DNA from: Perilla frutescens
Taxonomy: Eukaryota > Streptophyta > Magnoliopsida > Lamiales > Lamiaceae
Length of the DNA stretch: 64,000 nucleotides
Assembly: GCA_026008535.1 (NCBI GenBank)
Contig: BRKX01000003.1
Location: forward strand, 25,286,001 to 25,350,000
Direction of reading: 5' to 3'
The position numbers and the translations under genes are program-made. Shown here in pieces: positions 33,053-43,535 of this stretch (within the stretch, counting starts at the first letter, position 1; every line of letters starts with the position of its first letter). The notes beneath the pieces were generated by a model, which ran no database searches, had not been told where the DNA came from, and saw only the letters and a program-made list of their open reading frames with translations.

Positions 33053-33419
33053 GTGGCTGATCAAGTTAAACCTGATTAGAAAAGCCCTAAGTGTACTTCT
33101 TGTTAATCAGTTTGTAATTATATCTTTTGATATATTTATAAAAATCTATTTTCTATTTCAAATAAATGTTAAGCCTCACATTTATTTTGAAATTTTGACT
33201 GTTGCAAAACAATGACACATGTGAAAGTCATTAATTGCCAAAGACCAAAAGAGACCAGAGGCTAGTACCATTCAAACCATCAGATCTATGAGCCTGTCCA
33301 AACACTCATAAAAAGTCTCTCTCTTTCAAACCTCTCAAAAAGCTTCCTCCTTCTACAATCTCAAAAACTCTCTCTCTCAAAAGATCTTAAAATTCCCAAA
33401 ATCTCAGCCAACCTCAAAG
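33053..33419 (+). promoter_or_regulatory. Spacer and leader upstream of ORF2 (copia D)
   Basis: Non-coding. It holds a TATA-like CTCATAAAAAG at about 33305-33315, then a pyrimidine-rich leader with CTCTCTCTCTC before the ORF2 start. Copia B has CTCATAAATC and a CT-rich leader in the same place (minus strand, about 16990-16850). A possible internal promoter. Confidence 0.4.
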
Positions 33420-35171
33420 ATGGCCGAATCATCCAGATCTTCAAATTCCTTCAAAGAACAACTTATGAGAGATAAATTTCTTGATATGAAGAAATTTCAG
33501 TTGATTCTAGATGAATCAAACAACCCAATCCTTCTGTCAAATCTTCATAAGACATAAATTCTTTACTACCTGGAAACACCACCAAAGTTCTTTAGACAAA
33601 AGTTGGTGAGTGAATTTTTACTTCAAGCAAAATTATCTGCAGATAGAAAGACAGTGTCATCAGTGATTCAAGGACGGAAACTTCAAATCACTGAAAGGAC
33701 AATTGCAGAAGTGTTCCAACTCCCACAGGAAGGTTCATCCGTTCAAAATCTAAAGGAATCTGCAGAGTTGTACTGGAGAAAATGGAAAGCTTCAACCTGC
33801 GACAAGCAATTCAGTTTTACAACCGCTAAAACTGACCTGAAGCCCGAGTATGGAGTTCTACTTGACATAACGAATAAGATGATGTTCGGGGCCATTGGAA
33901 GCCTGAGTCAACTCACCCAAGAGAGATACAAGGTTATGATTCACCTTGCTGAAGGGCGACAAACAAACTGGGCAGAATTTGCCTTTCAACAATTCAAGCA
34001 TCAAGTCATCAAGGCCTCTGACTCAAAGAACTCTGGTAAATTGGAGTCCAAGGTCGGACTTGTTCTAAGAATAAGTAAAATGCTTGAAGACCTGCTGAAG
34101 CTTCCAAATGATGAGTCACTACCAGTTCTTAGCAACTCAACTGCCAACGCCGTTCAGTCTCCAAAATCAAAGAACGGATCACCAGTTGATTTCCAGGTTT
34201 GCTTTTATCTAGATGAGCTTATTCCATTCATTGGAATCCCTCATTCACACTACGGAGCGGACTACTTCAGAAGTACATGCCCTCCTCTCCAGCTAACTGA
34301 AGAGAATATTCGCACTTTTTATAGTGGTGAATATGCAGTCAAAGGTGCACAAATAGAAGTGACCAATCTCATTCTCACTCACTTTACCTTTGTTGCACAA
34401 CGTAATCAAGAGTTGTTCAAACAACTCCACCGGTACTTCTATTGGTATAACTGAAGACACTCTATGTCCATCCAGTCTCACTTTCTGCTAACTGCCTTTC
34501 ATGGCATGAGCTACTGGCAACGTGAAGAAACATGGAGCATTAAATGGATAGGTTCATCAAATCCATTTCCTCCAACCATTGTGCAAGTCCAGCACATCAT
34601 GAATCACCAGCTTGTTAACAAGATTCCAGCAACCGCCTTATTAGCAGGAATCAAGATCAACGTTGTGCCTCAAACAGTTGGAACTGCAGATCAACCAGTC
34701 AACTGCCCAACTGGCTCGCTTTGTCGAAAACTGAACTTTGATAATTTATCAGGTCAGTCAGCTGAGCCATCATGAGAAACTCCACTGGTCGTTGAAAGGA
34801 TAGAACCATATCTATCACAAACTGAAGCTGTGGCTACCCAGAAGAATCCAAGGCGTGCTGACGAGAGCGATAGTGATGATGAAGACACTGCCACATCACC
34901 AAGCCTCCTATCCAAGAGCTATGTCACTCCACTGCTCACATCTAGCTCAAAAGGCATGCAATTGCCTATGAAAAATGATCAGTCTCGATCATCGCCAAAA
35001 GGAACTTTACAATCCCTCAGTCAAAGGATGAAAAACTCGTCAGTTACCATCCAGCTTCACCTTTACCAAGCCCGGAGGACTGCAAGGCCTGCACTGCCAA
35101 AGACCTCGGCTAAGCCCTTCAAGAAGCGGAAACTGTCTACTGAGAACCAAGCAACTGATCAAGATAACTGA
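33420..35171 (+). pseudogene. Copia D post-pol ORF2, one frame with three stops
   Basis: ATG at 33420 opens a single frame of 583 codons ending at 35171, interrupted only by stops at 33555, 34452 and 34773, with no frameshift. Blocks: SFKEQLMRDKFLDMKKFQLI, YYLETPPKFFRQKLVSEFLL, LQITERTIAEVFQLPQEGSS, YWRKWKASTCDKQFSF, KPEYGVLLDITNKMMFGAIG, SKVGLVLRISKMLEDLLKLP, LDELIPFIGIPHSHYGADYF, QEETWSIKW-like Trp-rich part, then a Ser/Asp-rich tail with KPFKKRKLS. The general layout recalls PF20167-type plant transposon proteins. The function is unknown; no signal peptide or membrane segment is obvious, so a classical envelope role is not supported. Confidence 0.75.
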
Positions 35172-35830
35172 TCAATTCAGTTCAATTACAGCTTCAACTT
35201 CAGCTAGCTCATCAGAACCGAGACTCAATTGATCATTCAACCGCCGAAGCAGTCAATCAGTTGGACTGTATCCCAACTGAATCCGGATAAGTTTTTTTTT
35301 TAATTTTTCAAAGCTTATCATAATTACATTCTTACCGTTACGATTATGAAATTTCTTATATTATACTCAACGGTTACAATTTGAAAATAGGGTTCTATCT
35401 CACAATGCTGCAATTAATATCTCTGCGTTGATATTAAATCAACTCTTCAAAATTGAAAAAGAAAATATTTTTTACTGAGATATAAATAGCAAGATCTGCA
35501 GAAAATATTTTGCTATTTATGGCAACTACCCCATTTTCAGAGTTGCTACTTCTCAGCCACAAGATCATAAAGTTACTTCTTCATCAAATGGCTGAGATGT
35601 AAGCCTCATTAATTCAGCTAATCCTCCATCAAATCGGATGGCTGATCAGCTAAGAAAAACAATCGAGTGCCCTCGATTCCTGTATGCAAAGCTAAATAAA
35701 TATGTGCACAGAGATGAAGGCTCCGATCATCTGCAAACTCTTTCTCTCTCTTGCTTTGATCATCTGCTAGTTTTCTCTCTCTCCTCAAAAACACTTGCTA
35801 TCTAAACTAAAACAGCATCTTTTTGCAGAT
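35172..35830 (+). other. Spacer between ORF2 and ORF3 (copia D)
   Basis: AT-rich and non-coding. It contains the conserved TATA/hairpin block (35481-35518) and a CT-rich leader (CTCTTTCTCTCTCTTG, TTCTCTCTCTCC) before ORF3. It matches the ORF3 upstream region of copia B in blocks. Confidence 0.6.
35481..35518 (+). promoter_or_regulatory. TATA box and hairpin upstream of ORF3 (copia D)
   Basis: TATAAATA at 35481-35488, overlapping the arm AAATAGCAA (35484-35492); the opposite arm TTGCTATTT is at 35510-35518. Same structure as 12310-12354 in copia B. About 345 bases before the ORF3 start. Confidence 0.5.
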
Positions 35831-37536
35831 ATGAAGCCCCCATTTCAGACGGTAGATGCAAATCTACTTATTAAGAAGCTGAAGAAAGATAAGACTCTAA
35901 GTCTAGAGTATCTTAACGCATGTCTCGGCGCAGACACATTTCAAAGCATCTATAGGCCATTGGAGGCAACTGGCCCGCTGCCATTTTTGACGATCGTGCC
36001 GCTCAAGCACTTACCTTCCCATGTTGCGGAGTTCTACTACAATGCAACAATCTCTGGTGACAACATCATTTCTACCGTCCGGAGCAAGACGATCACAGTG
36101 ATGAAAGGGACGATGATGTCTACCCTTCATCTTTCAGGCGACGGTCCAGATGTCATGACCCTGCAACTGCCCTACAAATACGCACTATGGGATGCTTGGA
36201 AGCTTCCTCACATTCGCCACCATGACTGTTCCTACAGGCTGAAGGAGAGTATACCCAATGATATCCTTCAACTCTTAGATATCACTGGCCATATTCTACA
36301 TGGCAACTTTGAGACAGTCCAATTCTCGGACATCAAAGCCCATCTCACAGCCGCTCTCTACTTTGGATGTAAAGCCGACTAGGCCTCTTTCATCCTTGCT
36401 CAACTGCGAGCTAATGTAGAGCGAGCAGCCTATGACCCATCAACTGGCTCATTTCACGAGAAGATTGGGTTTATGAGTCGCATAAGCCATATCATTCAAA
36501 ACCAGTTTGATGAGGTCATCCCAACTGATAAACCACTCAAAAGAAGGGACATGCTCCCCACTATCTACTACCATCTGATCCCGAAGCGTTCACGTCGACA
36601 AGGGCCTTCCAATTCAGGCCGTGGAAAGACACATTTGGAGGCACCCGTCAGCTCATCTAACGAAAGAGAGCTGATGATTGAGAGCGAACCTCTATTAAGG
36701 CTGAGTGATTGGCCTGCAATATCAGCTAGCTCCCAACCTCTACCGTTAGTCCAACGTGACTCTATTGAGGTTGAGTTTCAAGCAGTTCTCGACCATCAGC
36801 TGAGAAGCTATTTTGGTCTCGTTGAGGACACAGACTCCTCTCTATTCGACCAACTGCGGCGGTACCTGCAGTACCACATATGGCGATTTCAACTGGATGA
36901 GTCAATAATGTTCCACCTCATCTGCACCCGTAGCTCCACCTTCTGGATCAACAAAGGAACATGAAGTAGAAAATGGATGAATCATCCGCTCTCCTCGCCA
37001 CCAACGCTTTCAGAGATAATGGATTCGATGATCAAGTGAATCCAGCTGAGCATACCAACCGATGCTCCTCTCCTCGACAACGAACCGGCCAACTCCTCAT
37101 GCACATCATTCGTTGATGATCCACTCATCCCTTCAACTGATGAGATCTTCAAGAACTTGGCCTCGATGAACTTCAGAGAGCAAGAAGTCTCTCTCTCCTC
37201 TGCTCAAGGTCAGTTTATGACAACTGAAGAAGCCTATGCATGGCTCTCCTCACCCATGAAAATTTCTTCAGTTCCCTCAATTCATGATGACAATATGGCA
37301 ACTGCATCACCTTCCTGCCAAAATTGTCACTACCATCATACGACCCATTCCACCTTTTGGATGATGCCAAAAAGGGGGAAGAAGAACAGATAGATGATGG
37401 ATGCTTAACTCTTTGGGATCAAATTCAAAGAGAAATTCATCATGAGAGGGAAGATCAGCTTCAGGAGGAAGCATGGAGAATACAAGGAGCCCAAGAAGGA
37501 GGAGAATCGAGCAGAAAGAAAATGAGCAATTTTTAG
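35831..37536 (+). pseudogene. Copia D post-pol ORF3
   Basis: ATG at 35831 (MKPPFQTVDANLLIKKLKKD). Module HVAEFYYNATISGDNIISTV, then TVMKGTMMSTLHLSGDG; WDAWKLPHIRHHDCSYRLKE; LTAALYFGCKAD; SFHEKIGFMSRISHIIQNQF; AVLDHQLRSYFGLVED; DQLRRYLQYHIWRFQLDESI; C-terminal LLDDAKKGEEEQIDDG, LTLWDQIQREIHHERE. One frame to 37393 with stops at 36380, 36962 and 37037; a frameshift near 37320 leads to the homologous C-terminus ending at 37536. The end overlaps the 527-bp tandem duplication. The function is unknown. Confidence 0.7.
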
Positions 37537-38456
37537 AGAGTAGATTAGTAGTTTTAACTACTCTTGAAAATATAATATGCTTTAAAGTAAATATATATAA
37601 TATACATTTCGATCATGCTTATAATGCTCATGTTCTGATACTTCAAGTATGATTAAGTTAAATGCTCTAAAAATGCTCTGATACTTGAATGAAAAATGGT
37701 TGAATGCTCTAATACTAGAATGAAAACATGCCCAAAATGAAAGAATGAGAGAATGCTCTGAAACTTGAAGTCTAATTGCTCTAATACTTGAATTTCATGC
37801 ATATCTTAAATGCTTTAATACTTGAATGACAACATGAATGACAAATGCTAATAACAAATGCTCTGATACTTGAATGAAAATCATGAATCAAATTTTCTCT
37901 CAAACTTGCTCTGAATTGGCTCTGAAATTGCTTAACTCTTTGGGATCAAATTCAAAGAGAAATTCATCATGAGAGGGAAGATCAGCTTCAGGGGGAAGCA
38001 TGGAGAATACAAGGAGCCCAAGAAGGAGGAGAATCGAGCAGAAAGAAAAGGAGCAATTTTCAGAGAGTAGATTAGTAGTTTTAACTACTCTTGAAAATAT
38101 AATATGCTTTAAAGTAAATATATATAATATACATTTTGATCATGCTTATAATGCTCATGCTCTGATACTTCAAGTATGATTAAGTTAAATGCTCTAATAA
38201 TGCTCTGATACTTGAATGAAAAATGGTTGAATGCTCTAATACTGGAATTAAAGCATGCCCAAAATGAAAGAATGAGAGAATGCTCTGAAACTTGAAGTCT
38301 AATTGCTCTAATACTTGAATTTCATGCATATCTTAAATGCTTTAATACTTGAATGACAGCATGAATGACAAATGCTAATAACAAATGCTCTGATACTTGA
38401 ATGAAAATCATGAATCAAATTTTCTCTCAAACTTGCTCTGAATTGGCTCTGAAATT
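37403..38456 (+). repeat. Two 527-bp tandem copies with GCTCTGATAC repeats
   Basis: Segment 37403-37929 is repeated from 37930 with few changes. Each copy holds about seven words of the form TGCTCTGATACTTGAATG. The exact 10-mer GCTCTGATAC occurs at 37675, 37860, 38159, 38202 and 38387. This 10-mer is complementary to the PBS and equal to the tRNA-Met 3' end before CA. The second copy duplicates the ORF3 C-terminus without a start. Confidence 0.88.
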
Positions 38457-38519
38457 GCTTAAGCAAACTTGCTACACTTGCAGTTTTTCCATCATTATCA
38501 ACAAAGTTTTGACATCATC

Positions 38520-38532
38520 AAAAAGGGAGAAA
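38520..38532 (+). other. Polypurine tract of copia D
   Basis: AAAAAGGGAGAAA preceded by TTTTGACATCATC and followed by the LTR start at 38534. Typical Sirevirus PPT context. Confidence 0.9.
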
Positions 38533-38533
38533 T

Positions 38534-40362
38534 TGTTAGGAAAAACTATCAAGGAACCCCTAGATTAGGTTTTGATGAGATGTTAAAATTATTTGTGAAA
38601 AACTGACTAAAATTCAAGTTGTAGATCAGAGTTGATCAATCCAGGGCATCATCAAAAAGGAAATCATGCAAAGTCAAAGTCAACCAATCAAGAGTATGGT
38701 CCGCAAGCTAAAGGATACGTCATTCAGTCAGAAGTCAACTCAACTAAGAAGTCGAGTAGTTAAATCAGTCGAAACAAACTGACAACTAAGTCAGCTAAGC
38801 TGAGGGAGAAAAGAGTCAACTAAAGGAACTGATAAGAGATCAGCTTAGACTGAAGACTGGAAGTATCCAACTGATGACCAAACTGAAGTAAACAAGACAG
38901 ATAAGCTGAAGGCCAGAACTGTAGTCAGCCAGCTTGTAATTAATCTAGCTGGCAAGAAGGCTCAAGTGAAATCAGTCAAGCTGACAAGATAGTTGAGAAC
39001 TTGAGAACAATCAAACTGGAGAAACAAAGCTCAGAACTGACAAACTGGAGCAACAGTCAAACTCAGCTGACAAGCTCACGACTGTCAACTGAAGCAACAG
39101 TCAAACTCAGTTGACAAGCTCACGACTGTCAACTGAAGCAATAGCCAAAATCAGCTGACAAGCTCACAACTACTAACTGGAGCAATAGTCAAACTCAGCT
39201 GGCAAGCTCGGAACTGCCAACTGGAGCAATAGTCGAACTCAGCTAATAAGCTCAGAACTGCCAACTGGAGCAATAGTCGAACTCAGCTGACAAGCTCGGA
39301 ACTGTCAACTGGAGCAATAACTAAACTGAGCTGACAAGTCCAGAACTGCCAACTAGAACTCAAAACTGTGAGGAAAGCTGAAGCCAGAGAACCCTGGAGT
39401 TTATTGCTCAAGCTGCCGAATCTTGGAATAAATGCGTCAACAAAAATCCTGGAATTAAATATCCAATGAAGATCGATTGGCAGAGTAACGGCTACTTCAA
39501 CCAAAAGCTCCAAGCAATCATCTTCCATTGATGAGCCAACAGAGCCACCGATTAATGGACAATGGAACTCAACGGTCATAAAATCACTCCTCTATAAAAG
39601 ACGAGTGAATCAGAGTTTAAAATAACTTTGAGAAGAGACAAAAAGAATCTTTCGCCTACATAACTTTCGCATATACAAGCAAGAGCTTTTCTTTCTCCCT
39701 CCCACTCAAGCTCAAGTTCAGCATTTGATAGAAACTGCGAGAGTCCAACTGAGAAGAAGAAATTCACAGAGTCAAGATAATCAGCCAGCTGTTGACAATC
39801 CAGCCAGGGCAGTCTTCTCAGTTTCAGCAAGACAACAATCAACTACTTAGCTCAATTGAAGGAGCACATCAGTTGATAACCCCTGTTCAAGACTAACCTC
39901 TTGAAGATCGAAAGAGATCTAAAACCTTGTAAAGACGACAATAGCACCTACCTTCCTAGCGAGCAGTTAGGGACTTCAAGTGTGAGCCGTCGACCCACAG
40001 AGGTAGCGAGCAGTTACCAGGTTCAACCAACTGTCCTTCATTGTATAATTTGTAAATAAACTCAAGTTATATAGTGAAGTTGCCCTTCTGGGGAAGGAAG
40101 AGAGGACGTAGAAGTTTGAGACTTCAAACCTCTATAAATTGCTTGTGTGCTGTACTATTTTGATTATTGCATATCTCTGAACTGCACACACAACATCACA
40201 CAAACTGCACTCAAACTGTCTTAACTGATTAATAAGTTTGTGCATAGATAAGTTTTACAAAGCGAGTCAAAGGGCCCCTATTATTCCGCATTTGAAGTGA
40301 AAAGTTTTAATCAGTTTATTCACCCCCCCTCTAAGCTGATATTGACTCACCCGGGACCAACA
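38534..40362 (+). repeat. 3' LTR of copia D (1,829 bp)
   Basis: TGTTAGGAAAAACTATC to GGGACCAACA, uninterrupted. Seven 44-bp repeats at 39051-39358 and TATAAAAG at 39593-39600 mirror the 5' LTR. It ends against TSD CTAAC. Confidence 0.95.
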
Positions 40363-41876
40363 CTAACTCTAATTGTTTATAAATAGAGTAAGGCATCAAA
40401 TTAATTCCGGCTCCTAGATCTGGCATACCACATGCTTCTTTACCATTTCCCAAGGCAATTTTAAGAGTAAAAATACCTGGATCACGGAGCTTGGGCAGTA
40501 GTTGTTGTAAGATTACACTCGCCACTTCGGACACCATAATCTTTTCATCCTCCACAAACTTCCTCTTTTTGGAAGCTAGTTCTTTGAAGAACTTGACATA
40601 GGCTGACACATTACGGATGACATCAAGGAGTGGAAGGTTGACGTTCACCTTTGATAAGAGCTTGTAGAACTCTTGGAATTGGTTGTCTTGCTTCTCATTC
40701 CTCAACCGGCTTGGATATGGAATTGGAGGATTGTAGGGATGGGTGGCCTTGTGGAGTGTGGGCTTCTTCACTTCTTCATCTTTTGATTCAGGCTCCTTTT
40801 GTTCCTGTTGAGGAGCTTCCTCTTCTTTTTCAACTTCTTCGGTTGGGCTTGGTTCTCCAACCTTGTTATCGATTACCTTGTCTCTTCTAAGAATGGTGAT
40901 GGCTTGAGCTTGCTCTGGTTGGCTTCGCAACTTGCCTGGCTTGGCTTGCTTGGCCAACTCTCCAACGGTTCTGGCTATTTAGCCCACTTGAGTTTCAATC
41001 CTCTTCACAGAAGCTTCCACGGATTCAAATTTTTGTTGAGTGGCTTGTATGAAGGATTGCAGGGTGTCTTGCAATGTCGGTCTAAGTGGTTGGTTTGGTT
41101 GGGCCGGATATTATTGCGGCCTTAGATAAGATGAAACTTGGCCACCTCCGGCTTGTTGAAGTGGAGTCGGTTGTTGAGGTGGTTGTTGAGGAGGTTGTTG
41201 AGGTTGCCTCCAAGAAAAATTTGGATGGTTTCTCCATCCCGGATTGTATGATTGAGAGTAGGGTTGTAAGGTTGGTGAGGTTGGAATCCTTGAAGAGCAT
41301 AGAAATAAGCTTCTTCACTTGATTCCAGCTCGATCGACTTTTGACATACATTGGCCCCATGGCCATACTCTCCATATATACCACAAGTCTCAACGGTCAT
41401 GGCTTGTTGAAGTGGTCTCTTGGAGGTATGAAGCATCTCCACTTACCTCGTTAACTCGGCTAGTTTGCTCATCACATCATAACTAGGGTTAGCTTCATTG
41501 ACGGAAGATCTCTTCCCTCTAGCACTCTTTTGTTGAGAAGTCGTGGCCATTGTCTCATAGATGTTTAAGACTTCTTCGGTGGTCCGGCCTCCAATGTCTC
41601 CTCCCGTGGCATTGTCCACCATGTATAGAAAATTTTGAGAAAGCCCGTCGTAGAAGAATTGGTTGAGCAACTCAGGTGTAAGGTGGTGGTGTGGGCATTA
41701 TTGTTGGAGACCTCTAAAATGATCCCAAGCTTCATGGAACGCTTCACCCGGAGATTGGGCAAAGGTGACGATTTGAACTCTCAAATCTTGGGTCTTTTGA
41801 TTGGAGTAGTACTTGGCCATGAACTTCTCATATACGGTATTCCAATTGGCCAATGAGTTGGCCAGGAGTGACATAG
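40363..41876 (-). pseudogene. Athila1 gag and protease start
   Basis: From the right: FAQSPGEAFHEAWDHFRGLQ, LNQFFYDGLSQNFLYMVDNA (retrotransposon gag core), a knuckle-like CGIYGEYGHGANVC in which the second Cys is Tyr, a Gln/Asn-rich run (NLNNLLNNHLNNRLHF), SQPEQAQAITILRRDKVIDN (gag end), a Glu-rich stretch, VSAYVKFFKELASKKRKF, then GMPDLGAGINLMPYSIYKQL (protease; Athila lineage uses DLGA-type motifs). Frameshifts near 41440 and stops near 40980. The N-terminus of gag is cut at 41877. Confidence 0.8.
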
Positions 41877-41877
41877 G

Positions 41878-43168
41878 TGTAACCCGGACAATTTGTACAG
41901 GATACGAGAACGCGCGGAAGACTTATAGAATCGAACATGCCAACTAAGGAAGGATTCAACCCTACTCTAAGACTCAAATAACTCGAAATAATCTGAATTA
42001 AACGAAATAATAACTCAAAACAATATTAAAGACGAACTAAACCTAATTATGACACTTAAACTATGACACAAAAAGGACACACAAATCCAAAGGTAAAGGG
42101 GCTGTTTTGGATGATTATTATGGCTGGGAAAAGGATATTATGGGCTGGAAATATGGTGAAGAAAGGCTAAAGTAGATAGGGTATGTTAAGGCTATGAAGT
42201 ACTTACGGTATTGATGACGAACATGACGAATTGGGCGGGAACGGAACCGAACCCTTGTTAATCAACACACGATCAGGTCTTGTTGGCTTGGGAGTGTCAC
42301 GGACGTTGATGGAAAGTGTAGAAAGTCGAAGATGGTGGCTGGACGATGGAGGTGTTGTGATTTGCAACCAGGTTAATCCCCGGCGTATCTTGTACGACAA
42401 AAATGAATCTCAAAGTTACTCCTCGGTGGCGAGTTCACCCTAATTCCTCATGTGAATTAGAACGTTCCCTTGATGTAAAGACTCAAAGTTTTCTAGGCTT
42501 CAAGAATGAGTATTTTTGACAGAAAACAATCAAAAGCTTTGAACGGTTGAGACACAAATTCAATGCAAAAGCAATTTTAATCAATAATGTCTAAAATATC
42601 AAAGTAACATGGTTCCCCTATTTATAGGGCCTAACATGCACGAAATTAAACTCTAAAAAGGCATAAAAATCTGATCCAAAAAGGATCTCTAACTATATTA
42701 TAAAAATACCTAAGCTAGAATTCTATTCAAGGTTGGAAATTGCCTTAAATACAATTCTAGTCAAACCTATACTAAAAGGAATGAAAATTACACTTAAAAA
42801 TTAATTAAAAACTAATCTAAACTATAGTCTAAATTAATTAAATTAATTAAATAAATACTATAGTCTAGATAAAAATCAACCCCTTAATTAAATTAAATCA
42901 AGGGCGAAAACAGCTCCATGCACACGTGCACTTCTTCTTCCTCTCTTCTTCAACTCTTCAAGTTATATTCTCCATGGTATGATCTTGATCTTCATTAGTT
43001 AATAAATTAACTAAAGTATGGTTGCACTTTGCATCTTCTAATTCCTCGAACTTCTTGCGAATCAACACTTGGAAATAATCTTGTAATTTCTTCGCTCGAA
43101 GTCGCGTCATTGGACCTTTGAATTGCAGCTTGGGTTCAAGGCCTTCAATGCCTTGCATGGCTTTATCA
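41878..43168 (-). repeat. 3' LTR of G2 (1,291 bp)
   Basis: Plus-strand TGTAACCCGGACAATTTG to GGCTTTATCA; about 95 percent like 51273-52554 by eye. TATAAATA on the minus strand at 42620-42627. The end of the pol frame reaches into it. Confidence 0.92.
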
Positions 43169-43200
43169 TTCCCCCCCTGCTGAAGAGAATTCGTCCTCAA
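42958..43200 (-). pseudogene. G2 pol C-terminus, reading into the LTR
   Basis: RTNSLQQGGNDKAMQG, then GPMTRLRAKKLQDYFQVLI and a Glu/Asp-rich end. The GP-M/I-T-R-x-RAKK motif is common at the end of chromovirus polyproteins. The frame begins in the interior (43200), crosses the PPT (the GG of QQGGN) and the LTR border at 43168, and ends at 42958, as described for CRM-type elements. Confidence 0.6.
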
Positions 43201-43229
43201 ATTTGGATCTTCGTCTTGATCGAACTCAT

Positions 43230-43514
43230 CTACAACAAACGGAGATAAATCAGCAACATTGAAAGTTGAAGAACATTTATACTCCTGGGAAGATCAATGC
43301 GGTAAGCATTGTCATTTTCACGACTCAGAACTGTGAAAGGACCATCTCGACGTGGTGACAACTTGGACTTTCTCAGATTTGGAAACCGTCCGGGACTCAG
43401 ATGAATCCAAACACGATCTCCGGGCTGAAATATCACTTGCTTGCGTCGCACGTTTCTGGAGTCGGTCGTGTGCTTCCCTTTATGCTCAATGTGAGCACAC
43501 ACTCTCTCATACAT
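43230..43514 (-). pseudogene. G2 integrase C-terminal domain
   Basis: QVIFQPGDRVWIHLSPGRFP, KSKLSPRRDGPFTVLSREND and AYRIDLPRS: the GPY/F-type module that follows the integrase core. The DNVSDL-like segment after it has decayed. It is joined to the core by a frameshift near 43520. Confidence 0.8.
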
Positions 43515-43535
43515 CTCCTTAACTTGCTCAGCTCT

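Larger units (their letters stand above)
26979..40362 (+). mobile_element. Copia D: complete-ended, pol-less Sirevirus-like element (13,384 bp)
   Basis: Both LTRs (26979-30234 with an insertion; 38534-40362), PBS, PPT and a 5-bp TSD (CTAAC at 26974-26978 and 40363-40367) are present. The interior holds gag-protease remnants, then jumps to the C-terminus of ORF1 and continues with ORF2 and ORF3. Integrase, RT and RNase H are absent. It sits in the Athila1 protease reading frame; joining 26978 to 40368 restores similarity to Athila2 near 61605. The LTRs differ at several percent of sites by eye, so the insertion is not recent. Confidence 0.93.
19680..41877 (-). mobile_element. Athila1: Athila-like Ty3/gypsy element split by copia D
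   Basis: Minus-strand element. From right to left: gag (41876-40363 side), protease, the nested copia D (26979-40362), protease end, RT, RNase H, integrase, a downstream ATHILA-like ORF, a non-coding tail, PPT and 3' LTR (19680-21543). RT motif FMDDF, protease LGAGINLMPYS and gag end EQAQAITILRR are characteristic of the Athila lineage. The left target bases are CTTCA (19675-19679). The 5' LTR and gag start are missing: the element stops at 41877 where gypsy G2 begins. Confidence 0.87.

Noticed and set aside
35815..35830. Possible 3' splice site (TTTTTGCAG) just before ORF3 in copia D, suggesting a spliced message
   Set aside because: Copia B has TCATCGCAAAAA in the same place, without AG in a proper context, so the site is not conserved.
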